Source: Microbacterium sp. APC 3901
Lineage (GTDB): Bacteria > Actinomycetota > Actinomycetes > Actinomycetales > Microbacteriaceae
DNA length: 64,000 bases
Direction of reading: 5' to 3'
Assembly (NCBI RefSeq): GCF_030407765.1
Contig: NZ_JASDCU010000002.1
Location: 1 to 64,000 of the forward strand
This document shows positions 1-8,107 of this stretch, one piece after another. The notes under the pieces were generated by a model. It was not told where the DNA came from and did not search any database. It saw only the letters and a program-made list of their open reading frames with translations. Position 1 is the stretch's first letter. Each line of letters opens with the position of its first letter. The position numbers were made by a program, and so were the translations under genes.

Positions 1-353
1 AGCGCCAGCCGCATCTCCGACCACCGCGCCGGCATCCTCTCCCCCGCCAGACTCAACGGCCGCCGCACCAGATCGACGACCCTGTCGACTCGGGCCGCAC
101 CCCGCACATCCACCAACAGCGTCCGCTGCAACAACTCATTCAGACCCCGACACCCCGCCGCATGCGGAAAGTCACCCATGTCCCCCGTCGCAACCGTCTC
201 CACGATCACGGCCTCCACCCGCCGGAACGTCGCGCCCGCCGCCACGAGAACACCCACACGATCCGCATCCGACAACCCCGCCAACGCATCATCGGACAAC
301 ACCGCATCAAGGTCAGCGATGACCCGATCCAGAAGCTCCGCGGTGCTGTTCAT
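1..353 (-). CDS. DUF222/HNH-endonuclease-type protein, N-terminal part (runs off the left edge)
   Basis: An open frame starts at ATG 353 and runs to base 1 without a stop, so only about 117 N-terminal residues are visible. They begin MNSTAELLDRVIADLDAVL and are helical, with an alanine- and arginine-rich amphipathic character. This resembles the N-terminus of the actinobacterial DUF222 (13E12-repeat) family, whose members usually end in an HNH nuclease domain and occur in many copies in Microbacteriaceae. The HNH part, if present, lies outside the window, so nuclease function is not shown. The Shine-Dalgarno is weak (a G-run close to the ATG). The family call rests on overall resemblance, not a decisive motif. 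Confidence 0.55.
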   Translation of the reverse strand, partial: MNSTAELLDRVIADLDAVLSDDALAGLSDADRVGVLVAAGATFRRVEAVIVETVATGDMGDFPHAAGCRGLNELLQRTLLVDVRGAARVDRVVDLVRRPLSLAGERMPARWSEMRLA

Positions 354-537
354 ACCCCCAGTCAACCCGGGACCACCGACATTCAAGACCCACAAGAGAC
401 CACTTTTACCCCAGATCAGCGCAAGTATCTCGGCCTACCGGAATTATGCAGCGCGAGTCATCGCACGAGGCAGTGGAGCGACAGTGAGCCAGGCAGCAGA
501 GCGACGGCACCTCAGCACCGAAAGGGAACGGAATCCC

Positions 538-1353
538 TTACATCCCCGCCCGATCGAACGCGATCGTCGGCACGTCCACCACGTGGGATCCGCCATCCGC
601 CACGATCACTGCGCCCGTGATGTACGACGACTCCCCCGACCCGAGAAACCGCACGACCGACGCGATCTCGGCGGGCCGAGCCGGTCGCTGCAAAGGCACA
701 TCGGCCGTCACCGTCGCATACGCCTCTTCGCGCGAACCGAGCCCGGCCTGCGTGGCGAACTCGTCCATCTCGTCGTCCGCCATCGGCGTCTGCACCCATC
801 CGGGGCACACCGCGTTGACCCGCACGCCGCGTCTCCCGTAGTCGCGAGCGAGTGTGCGGGTCAGGCCGATCAGAGCGTGCTTGCCCACCGTGTACCCGGC
901 AACCGAGGGCCCCGCGAAGAGACCGGCGAGCGACGACACGATCACGATCTGCCCCTTCGCCTCGATCAGCGACGGCAATGCCTCTCTCGCCATCACGAAC
1001 GCCGTGGTGAGGTTGGCGCGGATCGCCGCATCCCAGCTGTCGTCGTCGGTGTCGGCGACGGGTGAGAAGCCGTGTCCACCGGCGTTCGCCACGAGCACGT
1101 CGAGCCGCCCGAACGTCGCGAGCACCTCGGCCACCGCTGCCTGAGCGGACGCGGTGTCGGCGGCATCCGCGATGATCGGGTGAGCGCCGACCGCATCCGC
1201 CACGGCGCGCAACGGTTCGGGCCGCCGCCCGACCACGACGACGTGCGCTCCCTCTGCGGCATACCGCTCGGCGACCGCCGCACCGATGCCTGTTCCGCCG
1301 CCGGTGATGACGACGACGCGTCCCGAGACCGTCGATCCGACTGCATTTCCCAT
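538..1353 (-). CDS. SDR family NAD(P)-dependent oxidoreductase
   Basis: A 271-residue classical short-chain dehydrogenase/reductase. The Rossmann glycine motif TGGGTGIG lies near residue 15, the structural NAG motif (VANAGG) near residue 90, and the catalytic Ser plus YTVGK (Tyr-x3-Lys) near residues 145-160. It is followed by VNAVCPGWVQTPM and ends in the usual TGAVIVADGG region, so the fold is complete. ATG 1353 is chosen because AGGAG sits six bases upstream; an ATG 27 bases earlier lacks a good ribosome site. The substrate cannot be read. It lies downstream of a second SDR on the same strand, about 90 bases apart, and the two may be co-transcribed. A role with the neighbouring permease or amidohydrolase genes is possible but only inferred. 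Confidence 0.85.
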   Translation of the reverse strand: MGNAVGSTVSGRVVVITGGGTGIGAAVAERYAAEGAHVVVVGRRPEPLRAVADAVGAHPIIADAADTASAQAAVAEVLATFGRLDVLVANAGGHGFSPVADTDDDSWDAAIRANLTTAFVMAREALPSLIEAKGQIVIVSSLAGLFAGPSVAGYTVGKHALIGLTRTLARDYGRRGVRVNAVCPGWVQTPMADDEMDEFATQAGLGSREEAYATVTADVPLQRPARPAEIASVVRFLGSGESSYITGAVIVADGGSHVVDVPTIAFDRAGM

Positions 1354-1371
1354 GTCTGCTCCTGTTCCTGG

Positions 1372-1428
1372 TGCGCTCACGCGCTGCTCATGCGCTCACG
1401 CGCAGTCCATGCGCTCACGCGCCATCCG
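1372..1428. repeat. Three 12-bp direct repeats with exact 19-bp period
   Basis: The 12-mer TGCGCTCACGCG occurs at 1372, 1391 and 1410, exactly 19 bases apart, with diverged 7-base spacers. It lies between the two SDR genes, directly upstream of the downstream SDR's ribosome site. Evenly spaced units could be protein-binding sites, or a small tandem duplication. I cannot tell which. Confidence 0.6.
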
Positions 1429-1443
1429 GTGGCCCCGAGGTCA

Positions 1444-2190
1444 TCAGGCGGGGAATCCTGACCGGGCCGAGTACCCGAAGTCGCTGAGGATCGTCGCGCC
1501 GTTGATCGCTCTGCTGCGCGGAGAGACGAGATACAGCACGTGGGAGGCGACGTCCTCCGGCGTCTGCACGGCGAACTCCGGATCGACGAACGCCTCGGCG
1601 CCGAGGTCGCCGCGACTCATCGCCGTGTCGACGATCGACGGCGCAACGGTGTTCACCCTGATGCCGTCTCCCGCGAGATCCACGGACAGTGATCGCCCCA
1701 GCTGCACGAGAGCCGCCTTCGACGCGCAGTACGGAGCCATGCCCGGCGATGACACGAACGCCGAGTCGCTCGCCAGCAACACGACGGATGCGGCGGCCGA
1801 CGCGCGGAGTGCGGGAAGCGCCTGGGCGACGACCAGGAAAGCCCCCGTGACGTTGACCGCGAACACCGCGTTCCAGTCGGCAAGGGATATCTCCCCGATC
1901 GACGACCCGACCGGACCGGAGATTCCGGCGCAGCAGACGACCCCGTCCAGCCCGCCGAGCTCCTCGACGGAGGTCGAGACGGCGTCCTCCACCTGCGCCT
2001 CGTAGGTGACATCAACCACACGGACGACGGCGTCACGGCATCCGCGTGCCGTCTCGTCGAGCGCGGCAGCATCCCGATCGAGCAGCGCCACCCGCACCCC
2101 TTCTGCGGCGAGCGCGAGGGCGGTCGCCCGCCCGATGCCGCTCGCCGCTCCTGTGATCAGCGCGGTCGTGCCGCTCAGTCGAAGGTCCAT
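1444..2190 (-). CDS. SDR family oxidoreductase
   Basis: A 248-residue short-chain dehydrogenase. It has TGAASGIG near residue 14, an acidic Asp-Arg (LLDRD) after beta-2 that favours NAD over NADP, CCAGISG as the NAG-type motif, and the catalytic Ser with YCASK near residues 140-155. The C-terminus (INGATILSDFG) is typical. ATG 2190 is preceded by AGGGAGAG at good spacing. It is probably the first gene of a two-SDR unit and is divergent from the permease operon across a gap of about 240 bases. The substrate is unknown; the family oxidises secondary alcohols and polyols or reduces ketones. Confidence 0.85.
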   Translation of the reverse strand: MDLRLSGTTALITGAASGIGRATALALAAEGVRVALLDRDAAALDETARGCRDAVVRVVDVTYEAQVEDAVSTSVEELGGLDGVVCCAGISGPVGSSIGEISLADWNAVFAVNVTGAFLVVAQALPALRASAAASVVLLASDSAFVSSPGMAPYCASKAALVQLGRSLSVDLAGDGIRVNTVAPSIVDTAMSRGDLGAEAFVDPEFAVQTPEDVASHVLYLVSPRSRAINGATILSDFGYSARSGFPA

Positions 2191-2432
2191 GCTCTCCCTG
2201 AGACGCCGTCGCCGCGCCCGCGGCGCTGTCTGAGAACGGCGGTGTCATCACGGTCATCCTGCTCTGCCGGCAGCGGCGCGGGAACACGCCGGCGACGGCT
2301 GTGCGCGCTGGCACCATCGTCCTTCGCTCAGGGTCAACCGCCCGCCTCCCGGCGCGAGGAGACTCGCTCTATCGACGAACCCCTCGTCGTCGATGCCGTT
2401 CGACACAGCAGTCACCGAGCAAAGGAACCGAC
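2191..2432. other. Divergent intergenic region (SDR / permease)
   Basis: About 240 bases separate the SDR start from the permease start. I see no open frame with a convincing ribosome site and no strong palindrome. It presumably holds promoters for both directions, but I cannot place a confident -10/-35 pair. Confidence 0.4.
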
Positions 2433-3890
2433 GTGGCAGACCCGATATCTGCGTCCACGACGCAACACGACCACACCTCTCTTCGACCCGGCGCGCTGGG
2501 CGTCGCCGGCATCGTCTTCCTCGTCCTCGCCGCCGTCGCACCGCTGACCGGCATCGTGGTCGTCGCCTCCCTGGCGATCGCCCTCGGCAACGGTGGCGGC
2601 ACCCCGATGGCGTTCTTCCTGGTCGCCGCCATCCTGCTGCTCTTCGCCGTGGGCTACGCGCAGATGTCGAAGCAGCTGGTGAACGCCGGCGGCTTCTACG
2701 CCTTCGTGGTGAAGGGACTCGGCCGTACGGGCGGTCTCGTCGCCGGCCTCATCGCGACGCTCGGCTACAACTTCTTCGTGGTCGGCACGATCGGCACCAG
2801 CGGCTTCTTCATGCAGAACATCATCCGCGACCTGACGGGCCTCGACGTGCACTGGCTGATCTGGGGTCTGGTGTCGATCATCGTCTGCTTCGTGCTCGCA
2901 CGCGTCGGCGTGGACTTCTCGTCGAAGATCCTCGGCGTCTGCCTCGTGCTCGAGGTGCTGATGCTCGTCGTCTTCGACGTCTCGGTGCTCGTGCAGACCG
3001 GCTACGACGTGGCCGCGTTCAGCCCCGAAGCGGTGTTCTCGGGTTCGCTGCCGATCGGCCTGCTCCTCGCCGCGACGGGCTTCCTCGGATTCGAGGCGAC
3101 TGCCCTGTTCAGCGAGGAGGCGAAGCAGCCGCTGCGCACCATCCCCCGCGCGACCTACACCTCGATCATCGCGATCGGCGTGATCCTGGGCGTCACCACG
3201 TGGGCCGTCGTGAGCGCGACGGGCGTCGCGCAGGCACAGGCCACAGCTCTCGAGCACCTGCCGACGGGCGACCTCATCTTCACCCTCTCGCAGCAGTATC
3301 TCGGGGGTCCGCTGACCACGGTGATGATGATCCTGCTGCTCGTCAGCCTGTTCGCGGCGATGCTCGCGTTCCACAACTCCGCGACGCGCTACCTATACTC
3401 TCTCGGTCGCTCGCGGATCCTCCCGCACGCTCTCGCCCGTACGCGCCGCAACGGCGCCCCGCAGCTCGCGGGGATCGTGCAGGCGTCGTTCGCAGCGATC
3501 GTGGCGATCATCTTCGCGATCGCCGGCGCCGACCCCATCCTCACCCTGGTGCCGGCAATGCTCGGTTTCGGCACCCTGAGCGTGCTGATCCTGCAGGGCC
3601 TCGCGGCGATCTCGATCGTCGTGTACTTCCGCCGGTCCGGCGACCCTCGGTGGTGGAGCACGTTCATCGCCCCGGGCATCGGATTCCTCGGCATCGCCGC
3701 GATCTCGGTGCTCGCGATCGTGAACTTCAACATCGTCGCCGGATCCGAAGAGCTCGCCATCCGTCTCATGCCCCTCCTGCTCGTGGTCGCCCTCATCGGC
3801 GGCATCGTCTACGGCGCCTACCTCAAACGCTCCAGGCCCGCGGTGTACGAGGGCCTCGCATCCGACCTCGAGCGATTCAGCGATCGCTGA
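2433..3890 (+). CDS. APC family amino acid/amine permease
   Basis: A 485-residue integral membrane protein with about 12 hydrophobic segments and an APC-superfamily N-terminus: LGVAGIVFLVLAAVAPLTG, then a glycine-rich first-helix region, then GGFYAFV. Such proteins import amino acids, polyamines or related amines by proton or sodium symport. The start is GTG 2433, seven bases after AAAGGAA. The same frame is open further upstream (GTG 2301), but that stretch is arginine-rich, not membrane-like, and lacks a ribosome site. It heads an operon with a MoaF-like gene (34 bases on) and an amidohydrolase. This suggests uptake of a nitrogen compound that the downstream enzymes process. The exact substrate cannot be read. 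Confidence 0.85.
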   Translation: MADPISASTTQHDHTSLRPGALGVAGIVFLVLAAVAPLTGIVVVASLAIALGNGGGTPMAFFLVAAILLLFAVGYAQMSKQLVNAGGFYAFVVKGLGRTGGLVAGLIATLGYNFFVVGTIGTSGFFMQNIIRDLTGLDVHWLIWGLVSIIVCFVLARVGVDFSSKILGVCLVLEVLMLVVFDVSVLVQTGYDVAAFSPEAVFSGSLPIGLLLAATGFLGFEATALFSEEAKQPLRTIPRATYTSIIAIGVILGVTTWAVVSATGVAQAQATALEHLPTGDLIFTLSQQYLGGPLTTVMMILLLVSLFAAMLAFHNSATRYLYSLGRSRILPHALARTRRNGAPQLAGIVQASFAAIVAIIFAIAGADPILTLVPAMLGFGTLSVLILQGLAAISIVVYFRRSGDPRWWSTFIAPGIGFLGIAAISVLAIVNFNIVAGSEELAIRLMPLLLVVALIGGIVYGAYLKRSRPAVYEGLASDLERFSDR

Positions 3891-3924
3891 CGCTCCCCGA
3901 CCTCCCACCCCTTCAAGGAGAGAC

Positions 3925-4764
3925 ATGACGACCCTCAACCCCGCCGACACCTCCACCTGGCTCCCGCTCGAAGGCCTGGCCCCCGGTTTCGACGCGAACA
4001 AGGCCCCGCACACGACGGCGCTGAGCGGACGAGAGATCACGGTCGTGGATGCCCGCGGAACCCGCATCTCGCACCGCTTCGCCGACACCACGGTCGCGTG
4101 GGACTACCGCCCGGGCGCCGACGACTCCACAGCACCGGCATCCGACACCGACGACTACGAGGCCTTCGAGGTCGACGATGAGCTGTACTTCGTGCAGTTC
4201 CATCACAGCTACCTGCCGAACGAGGCCGTGTCGCTGGTCGTCGACCTCCGCCACGGGCGCTCCCTCGCCGTCATCTCGGTGATCCTGCCCGCGCCCGAGC
4301 AGGGACGCACCCGCGTGCAGCACGTCTTCGCGCCGAGCATCATCGAAGGCGTGGTCGTGACGGGCGCAGAGCCCGCCCCGACGACGACGCTCATCGGCCG
4401 CCGGGTCGAATGGGTCTACAGCGAGGAGCACGCCTACGAGCACGTCTACCTCTCGGAGCGCTGGTACTCATGGCAGTGCCTCGCCGGCCCGGAACGAGGG
4501 CTCGCCGACACCGACGAGAACAGCGTGTGGGAGGTGCGCCCCGGCATCTACATCTTCGCGTGGCGCGAGAAGGTCATCCCGTGCGCGTCGGTCACGATCG
4601 CCGACCATCGCGACGTGAACGCGATCCGCTCTCACGGCGTGCTGTTCGGGCTCGACGAGTCGGGCGAGGTGCCGACGCACTTCACGTTCGGCGCGCACGG
4701 CCGGCTGCTCTCGACCACGCATCACGGCTCGGGGCTCGAACCGGCCTCGTTCGGGGCTCTCTGA
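3925..4764 (+). CDS. moaF: MoaF-like protein (monoamine-regulon type, calycin fold)
   Basis: A 279-residue soluble protein resembling the MoaF family. The first half is a beta-rich module with DYEAFEVDDELYFVQFHHSY. The second half carries IGRRVEWVYSEEHAYEHVYLS and, near the end, the repeated pattern WEVRPGIYIFAWREKVIPC. Both halves look like lipocalin-type barrels. MoaF is named for the monoamine regulon of Klebsiella and, despite the name, is not an established molybdopterin-synthesis enzyme; its chemistry is poorly known. CAAGGAGAG precedes ATG 3925. It lies between a permease and an amidohydrolase whose start follows its stop by one base, so the three genes are very probably one operon for an amine or amide substrate. 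Confidence 0.65.
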   Translation: MTTLNPADTSTWLPLEGLAPGFDANKAPHTTALSGREITVVDARGTRISHRFADTTVAWDYRPGADDSTAPASDTDDYEAFEVDDELYFVQFHHSYLPNEAVSLVVDLRHGRSLAVISVILPAPEQGRTRVQHVFAPSIIEGVVVTGAEPAPTTTLIGRRVEWVYSEEHAYEHVYLSERWYSWQCLAGPERGLADTDENSVWEVRPGIYIFAWREKVIPCASVTIADHRDVNAIRSHGVLFGLDESGEVPTHFTFGAHGRLLSTTHHGSGLEPASFGAL

Positions 4765-4765
4765 C

Positions 4766-6412
4766 ATGGCGGCGGATGCCGAGCTGATCGTCACGGGGTC
4801 GGTGATCCGCACGGCGGATCGTCGCAAGCCGGTCGTCGAGGCGTTCGCCGTGCGCGACGGGCGGATCCTCGACGTCGGGACCAGTGCCGAGATGCGTGCT
4901 CTCCGAGGGCCGGACACACGGATGCTGGACGTCGGCGACGCCGCGATCTACCCCGGTTTCGTCGACGTGCACAACCACCACGCCATGGCCGGCCGCACCG
5001 AACTGTTCGAGCTCTCGCTGCCCCCGTCGCTCGCTCTCGACGACATCCTCGACCTCGTGCGAGACAAGGCGGACACGCTGCCGCAGGACGCGTGGATCGT
5101 GGGTGGCCCCGTGTCGACCACGCTGCTGCCCGCTCTCGCGAACACCGCGACCAGGCAGCGTCTCGACGACGCGGCCGGTGGTCGGCCGGTCGTGCTCGTC
5201 GAGGACTCGAGGCACAACAGGTGGGCGAGCACCCGGGCATTGGAGCTCGCCGGCATCACCTCCGGCGCCATTCCCTCCGGCGGCGTCACCCTGCTGGATC
5301 CCGACGACGGCACACCGACCGGGGTGCTGCTGGAGGCGGCGGGAATCCCGGTGCAGGAGGCCTATGACCGCAGCGGCGGGCTGACGGACGAGCAGCACAT
5401 CGCCGCGTCACGCCGCGGCGTCGAGATCCTCAACTCCTTCGGCATCACGACGTTCCAGGATGCCGGGGTGTCGACCGACATCCTCGCCGCGCTCGCGGCA
5501 CTCGACCGGGCAGAGGAGCTCAGCGCCTGGGTCGTCTCGTCGTTGCTGATCAACGACGAGATCTTCGGGTTCGATCCGATCGGCGCGGCGCTCATCGAAC
5601 TCGGTGAGCAGTTCCGCACCCCGCACCATCGGCCGGATTTCGTGAAGATCTTCCTCGACGGGGTGCCTCCCGCGCGGACTGCCTCCTTTCTCGATCCCTA
5701 CGTGGCGGATGCTGCGCACGGCGCCCACTTCCGCGGCGAGACGACGATGGACTTCGACGAGCTGCACACCTGGCTGCGGTCGGTCGCCGAACGCGGACTC
5801 GGCGCCAAGGTGCACTGCACGGGCGACGGGTCGGCGCGTCTCGTGCTCGACGTCGCCGAACGCATCCGCGCCGACGGCTTCGGCATCCCGATCCAGATCG
5901 CTCACGGCCAGTTCCTCGCCGATGACGACATCCCCCGGTTGCGAGCCCTCGACGTGTCGGCCGACATCTCTCCGTTCATCTGGTTCCCCGGCGTGATCCC
6001 GCAGGCACTGGCCGAGGTGCTCGGCGAGCGTGCCGAGCATTCGCAGCCCAACCGTGCTCTGCTCGATGCAGGAGCGCTCGTGGCCGGCGGTTCGGACTGG
6101 CCGGTGAGCGAGTCCCCGAACACGCTCGAGGGACTGCAGGGTCTCGTCACGCGCGCGGACCCGCTCGGACGCGCACCCGGCGTCCTCTGGCCCGAGCAGG
6201 CGATCACCGCCGAGGAGGCGCTCGAGGTCTTCACGATCAATGCCGCGATCGCGATGGGGCTCGGATCGGAGACCGGCTCTCTGACGCCGGGCAAGTCCGC
6301 GGACTTCGTCGTGCTCGCACGCGATGCGATCGCCGGCCCCGCCGACGAGATCGTGCACACGTCGGTGCGCTCGACGTGGTTCGCCGGTCGCGAGGTCTAC
6401 ACCGCGCGCTGA
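4766..6412 (+). CDS. Amidohydrolase family protein (YtcJ/amidohydrolase-3 type)
   Basis: A 548-residue metal-dependent hydrolase of the large amidohydrolase-3 group. The N-terminal beta-sandwich piece (LIVTGSVIRTADRRKPVVEAFAVRDGRI) is followed by PGFVDVHNHHAM, which supplies the HxH metal ligands. FVKIFLDG lies near residue 293, KVHCTGDGSA near 347, IQIAHGQF near 377, and the terminal Asp in GGSDWPV near 443. The C-terminal sheet (GSLTPGKSADFVVL) closes the fold, so it is full length. The ATG lies one base after the moaF stop, implying translational coupling. Relatives cleave N-formyl, N-acyl or cyclic amide bonds; the substrate here is unknown. Confidence 0.8.
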   Translation: MAADAELIVTGSVIRTADRRKPVVEAFAVRDGRILDVGTSAEMRALRGPDTRMLDVGDAAIYPGFVDVHNHHAMAGRTELFELSLPPSLALDDILDLVRDKADTLPQDAWIVGGPVSTTLLPALANTATRQRLDDAAGGRPVVLVEDSRHNRWASTRALELAGITSGAIPSGGVTLLDPDDGTPTGVLLEAAGIPVQEAYDRSGGLTDEQHIAASRRGVEILNSFGITTFQDAGVSTDILAALAALDRAEELSAWVVSSLLINDEIFGFDPIGAALIELGEQFRTPHHRPDFVKIFLDGVPPARTASFLDPYVADAAHGAHFRGETTMDFDELHTWLRSVAERGLGAKVHCTGDGSARLVLDVAERIRADGFGIPIQIAHGQFLADDDIPRLRALDVSADISPFIWFPGVIPQALAEVLGERAEHSQPNRALLDAGALVAGGSDWPVSESPNTLEGLQGLVTRADPLGRAPGVLWPEQAITAEEALEVFTINAAIAMGLGSETGSLTPGKSADFVVLARDAIAGPADEIVHTSVRSTWFAGREVYTAR

Positions 6413-6455
6413 TCCGGTCGCGGGCACCGCGTCCGCCCTGCCCTCCGCACTCGCG

Positions 6456-6576
6456 TGCGCGGCTCTCGCATGCGCGGCTCTCCTGCCGTGGGTGGTCAAA
6501 ATCGCACCGCTCACGAGCGATTCGGATGCGTTTTTGACCCCGCACGCGAGATGAGATGCGTTCTTGACCCCGCACG
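6456..6576. repeat. Cluster of short direct and inverted repeats in a convergent gap
   Basis: Three repeat types lie in one gap. TGCGCGGCTCTC occurs at 6456 and 6471 (15-base period). A 22-base unit containing GATGCG, TTGACC and CCGCACG occurs at 6525-6546 and 6555-6576 with one mismatch (30-base period). A reverse-complement half-unit (GGTCAAAA...CGCA) lies at 6494-6506, matching 12 of 13 bases. The stretch is non-coding and sits just before a strong terminator. It could be a dispersed intergenic repeat of this genome, but one window cannot show that. Confidence 0.6.
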
Positions 6577-6590
6577 TGGGCACGGACGCC

Positions 6591-6625
6591 GAAGCCCCCT
6601 CCCGCACTTCGCAGGAGGGGGCTTC
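6591..6625. terminator. Bidirectional hairpin terminator
   Basis: A perfect 12-bp stem (GAAGCCCCCTCC at 6591-6602 pairing with 6614-6625) encloses an 11-base loop. It sits between convergent genes, about 180 bases after the amidohydrolase stop and 18 bases beyond the GMC oxidoreductase stop. There is no clear T-tract, as is usual in high-GC actinobacteria. It probably serves both strands. Confidence 0.8.
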
Positions 6626-6643
6626 GCGCACGGCCCGCCGACG

Positions 6644-8107
6644 TCAGCGCGCGAGCAGGAGCCTCGCCCCCAGCTCGCCGATCATCGCCGCGGGCGCATT
6701 GGTGTTGCCCGTCGGAACAGTCGGGATCACCGATGCGTCGATCACACTCAGCCCCTCGAGGCCGCGGACGCGCAGCAGCGGGTCGACGACCGCGTCGGCA
6801 TCCGAACCCATCCGGCACGTGCCCACCTGGTGGTGGTACGTGATGGCGGTGCGGCGCACCCAGTCCTCGACACCGTCGTCCGGCACATCCGGCCCGGGAT
6901 ACACCTCGGTCGCTCCCCACCCGTCGGCGAGCGCCGGCTGCGCGCCGATCCGACGGCACTGACGCACGGATGCCGCGAGCGACGCGACGTCTCTGTCGTC
7001 TTCGAGTGCAGCGAGGTCGATCAGGGGCGGGTCGTCGAGATCGGGGCCAGACAGGCTGAGCGTGCCCCGGCTGTATGGCGTGACCAGCCCGGCCATGAGC
7101 GTGAATCCGTCATCTCCCCGGGGCTCGAGGTCGCCCCACATCGGCACTGAGAAGTGGATCGGCTGCGTGTCCGGCTCGGCCAGATCATCGCGGCTGCGCC
7201 AGAAGAGGTGCGACTGCGTGACCGAGACGCCGGGCTGCGGCGGCCCGACCGGTCGCTCCGTCGTGAAGATGACGGGCGAGAGCAGGTGATCGTGGAGGTT
7301 CTTGCCGACGCCGGGGGCATCGACCACGACCGGAATGCCGAGGGCTGCGAGCTCATCGGCGGGACCGATGCCGGAGCGCAGCAGGATCACGGGCGATCCG
7401 ATCGCACCGGCCGAGAGCACGACCTCGTCGGCGAAGACGTCCTCGGAGTCGGCGCCCGTTCCGAGCCGCACGCCGACAGCGCGCCCCTCCTCGACGATCA
7501 CGGAGTGCACCTCGCGTCCGGTCAGGACCGTGAGTCTGTCGGCGATCGGCTGCGCATAGGCCATCCACGTGTTCACCCGGCGTCCGTCGCGAATCGTCAC
7601 CTGCTGCTGCGAGACGCCGTCGAGGGTGCCGCCGTTGTAGTTCGGATTGCGGGGCAGCCCCTCCTCGACCGCCGCGTCGATGATCGACGCCTGAATCGGC
7701 GAGAGCTCGTAGTCGTCGGTGACCGGCAGCACATCCTGCTCGAGCGCCGAGAAGACGGGTTCGACGGTGCTCCAGCCCCACCCGGTCGCCCCGCCGCGCT
7801 CCCACGCGTCGTAGTCGGAAGCCGCGCCGCGCACCCAGATCATCGCGTTGAGCGCGTGCGAGCCTCCGGTGACCTTTCCGCGCGGGAGATGCAGTCGGCG
7901 ACCGCCGGCGTGCTCCTGCGGCACCGTGAAGAAGTCCCAGTCATCGGCGGAGTGCCAGAGCTCGCCCGCCCGAGACGGGTCGTGGATCGCGGGGTTCGAG
8001 TCGTATCCTCCGGCCTCGATGAGCGTCACATCGACGCCCGCATCGACCAGCCGTCGCGCGACGATCGCCCCCGAAGTCCCCGCGCCGACGACGATCGCGG
8101 TCTTCAC
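6644..8107 (-). CDS. GMC family FAD-dependent oxidoreductase
   Basis: A 487-residue glucose-methanol-choline family flavoenzyme. The N-terminal FAD Rossmann motif is VVGAGTSGAIVARRL, with the ribose-binding acidic residue in LIEAGG. The GMC signature region is GGSHALNAMIWVRG. The second signature is ELVLSAGAIGSP-like, the active-site histidines lie in TYHHQVGTCRMG, and the C-terminus is GLSVIDASVIPTVPTGNTNAPA. GTG 8107 is chosen because it overlaps the upstream aldehyde dehydrogenase stop as GTGA and places the FAD motif at the N-terminus. Coupling to an aldehyde dehydrogenase suggests sequential oxidation of an alcohol to an acid, as with choline, but the substrate is not proven. Confidence 0.85.
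   Translation of the reverse strand: MKTAIVVGAGTSGAIVARRLVDAGVDVTLIEAGGYDSNPAIHDPSRAGELWHSADDWDFFTVPQEHAGGRRLHLPRGKVTGGSHALNAMIWVRGAASDYDAWERGGATGWGWSTVEPVFSALEQDVLPVTDDYELSPIQASIIDAAVEEGLPRNPNYNGGTLDGVSQQQVTIRDGRRVNTWMAYAQPIADRLTVLTGREVHSVIVEEGRAVGVRLGTGADSEDVFADEVVLSAGAIGSPVILLRSGIGPADELAALGIPVVVDAPGVGKNLHDHLLSPVIFTTERPVGPPQPGVSVTQSHLFWRSRDDLAEPDTQPIHFSVPMWGDLEPRGDDGFTLMAGLVTPYSRGTLSLSGPDLDDPPLIDLAALEDDRDVASLAASVRQCRRIGAQPALADGWGATEVYPGPDVPDDGVEDWVRRTAITYHHQVGTCRMGSDADAVVDPLLRVRGLEGLSVIDASVIPTVPTGNTNAPAAMIGELGARLLLAR

Noticed and set aside
1372..1428. A CRISPR array
   Set aside because: Repeats of 12 bases with 7-base spacers are far too short, and no cas genes are present.
3925..4764. Molybdopterin-synthesis enzyme, because of the name MoaF
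   Set aside because: MoaF in this sense comes from the monoamine regulon and no molybdenum-cofactor genes are in the window.
5408..6631. A 407-codon open frame opposite the amidohydrolase gene
   Set aside because: Antisense shadow of a gene with intact metal-binding motifs. Composition is Arg/Ala/Gly-rich, with no start signal.
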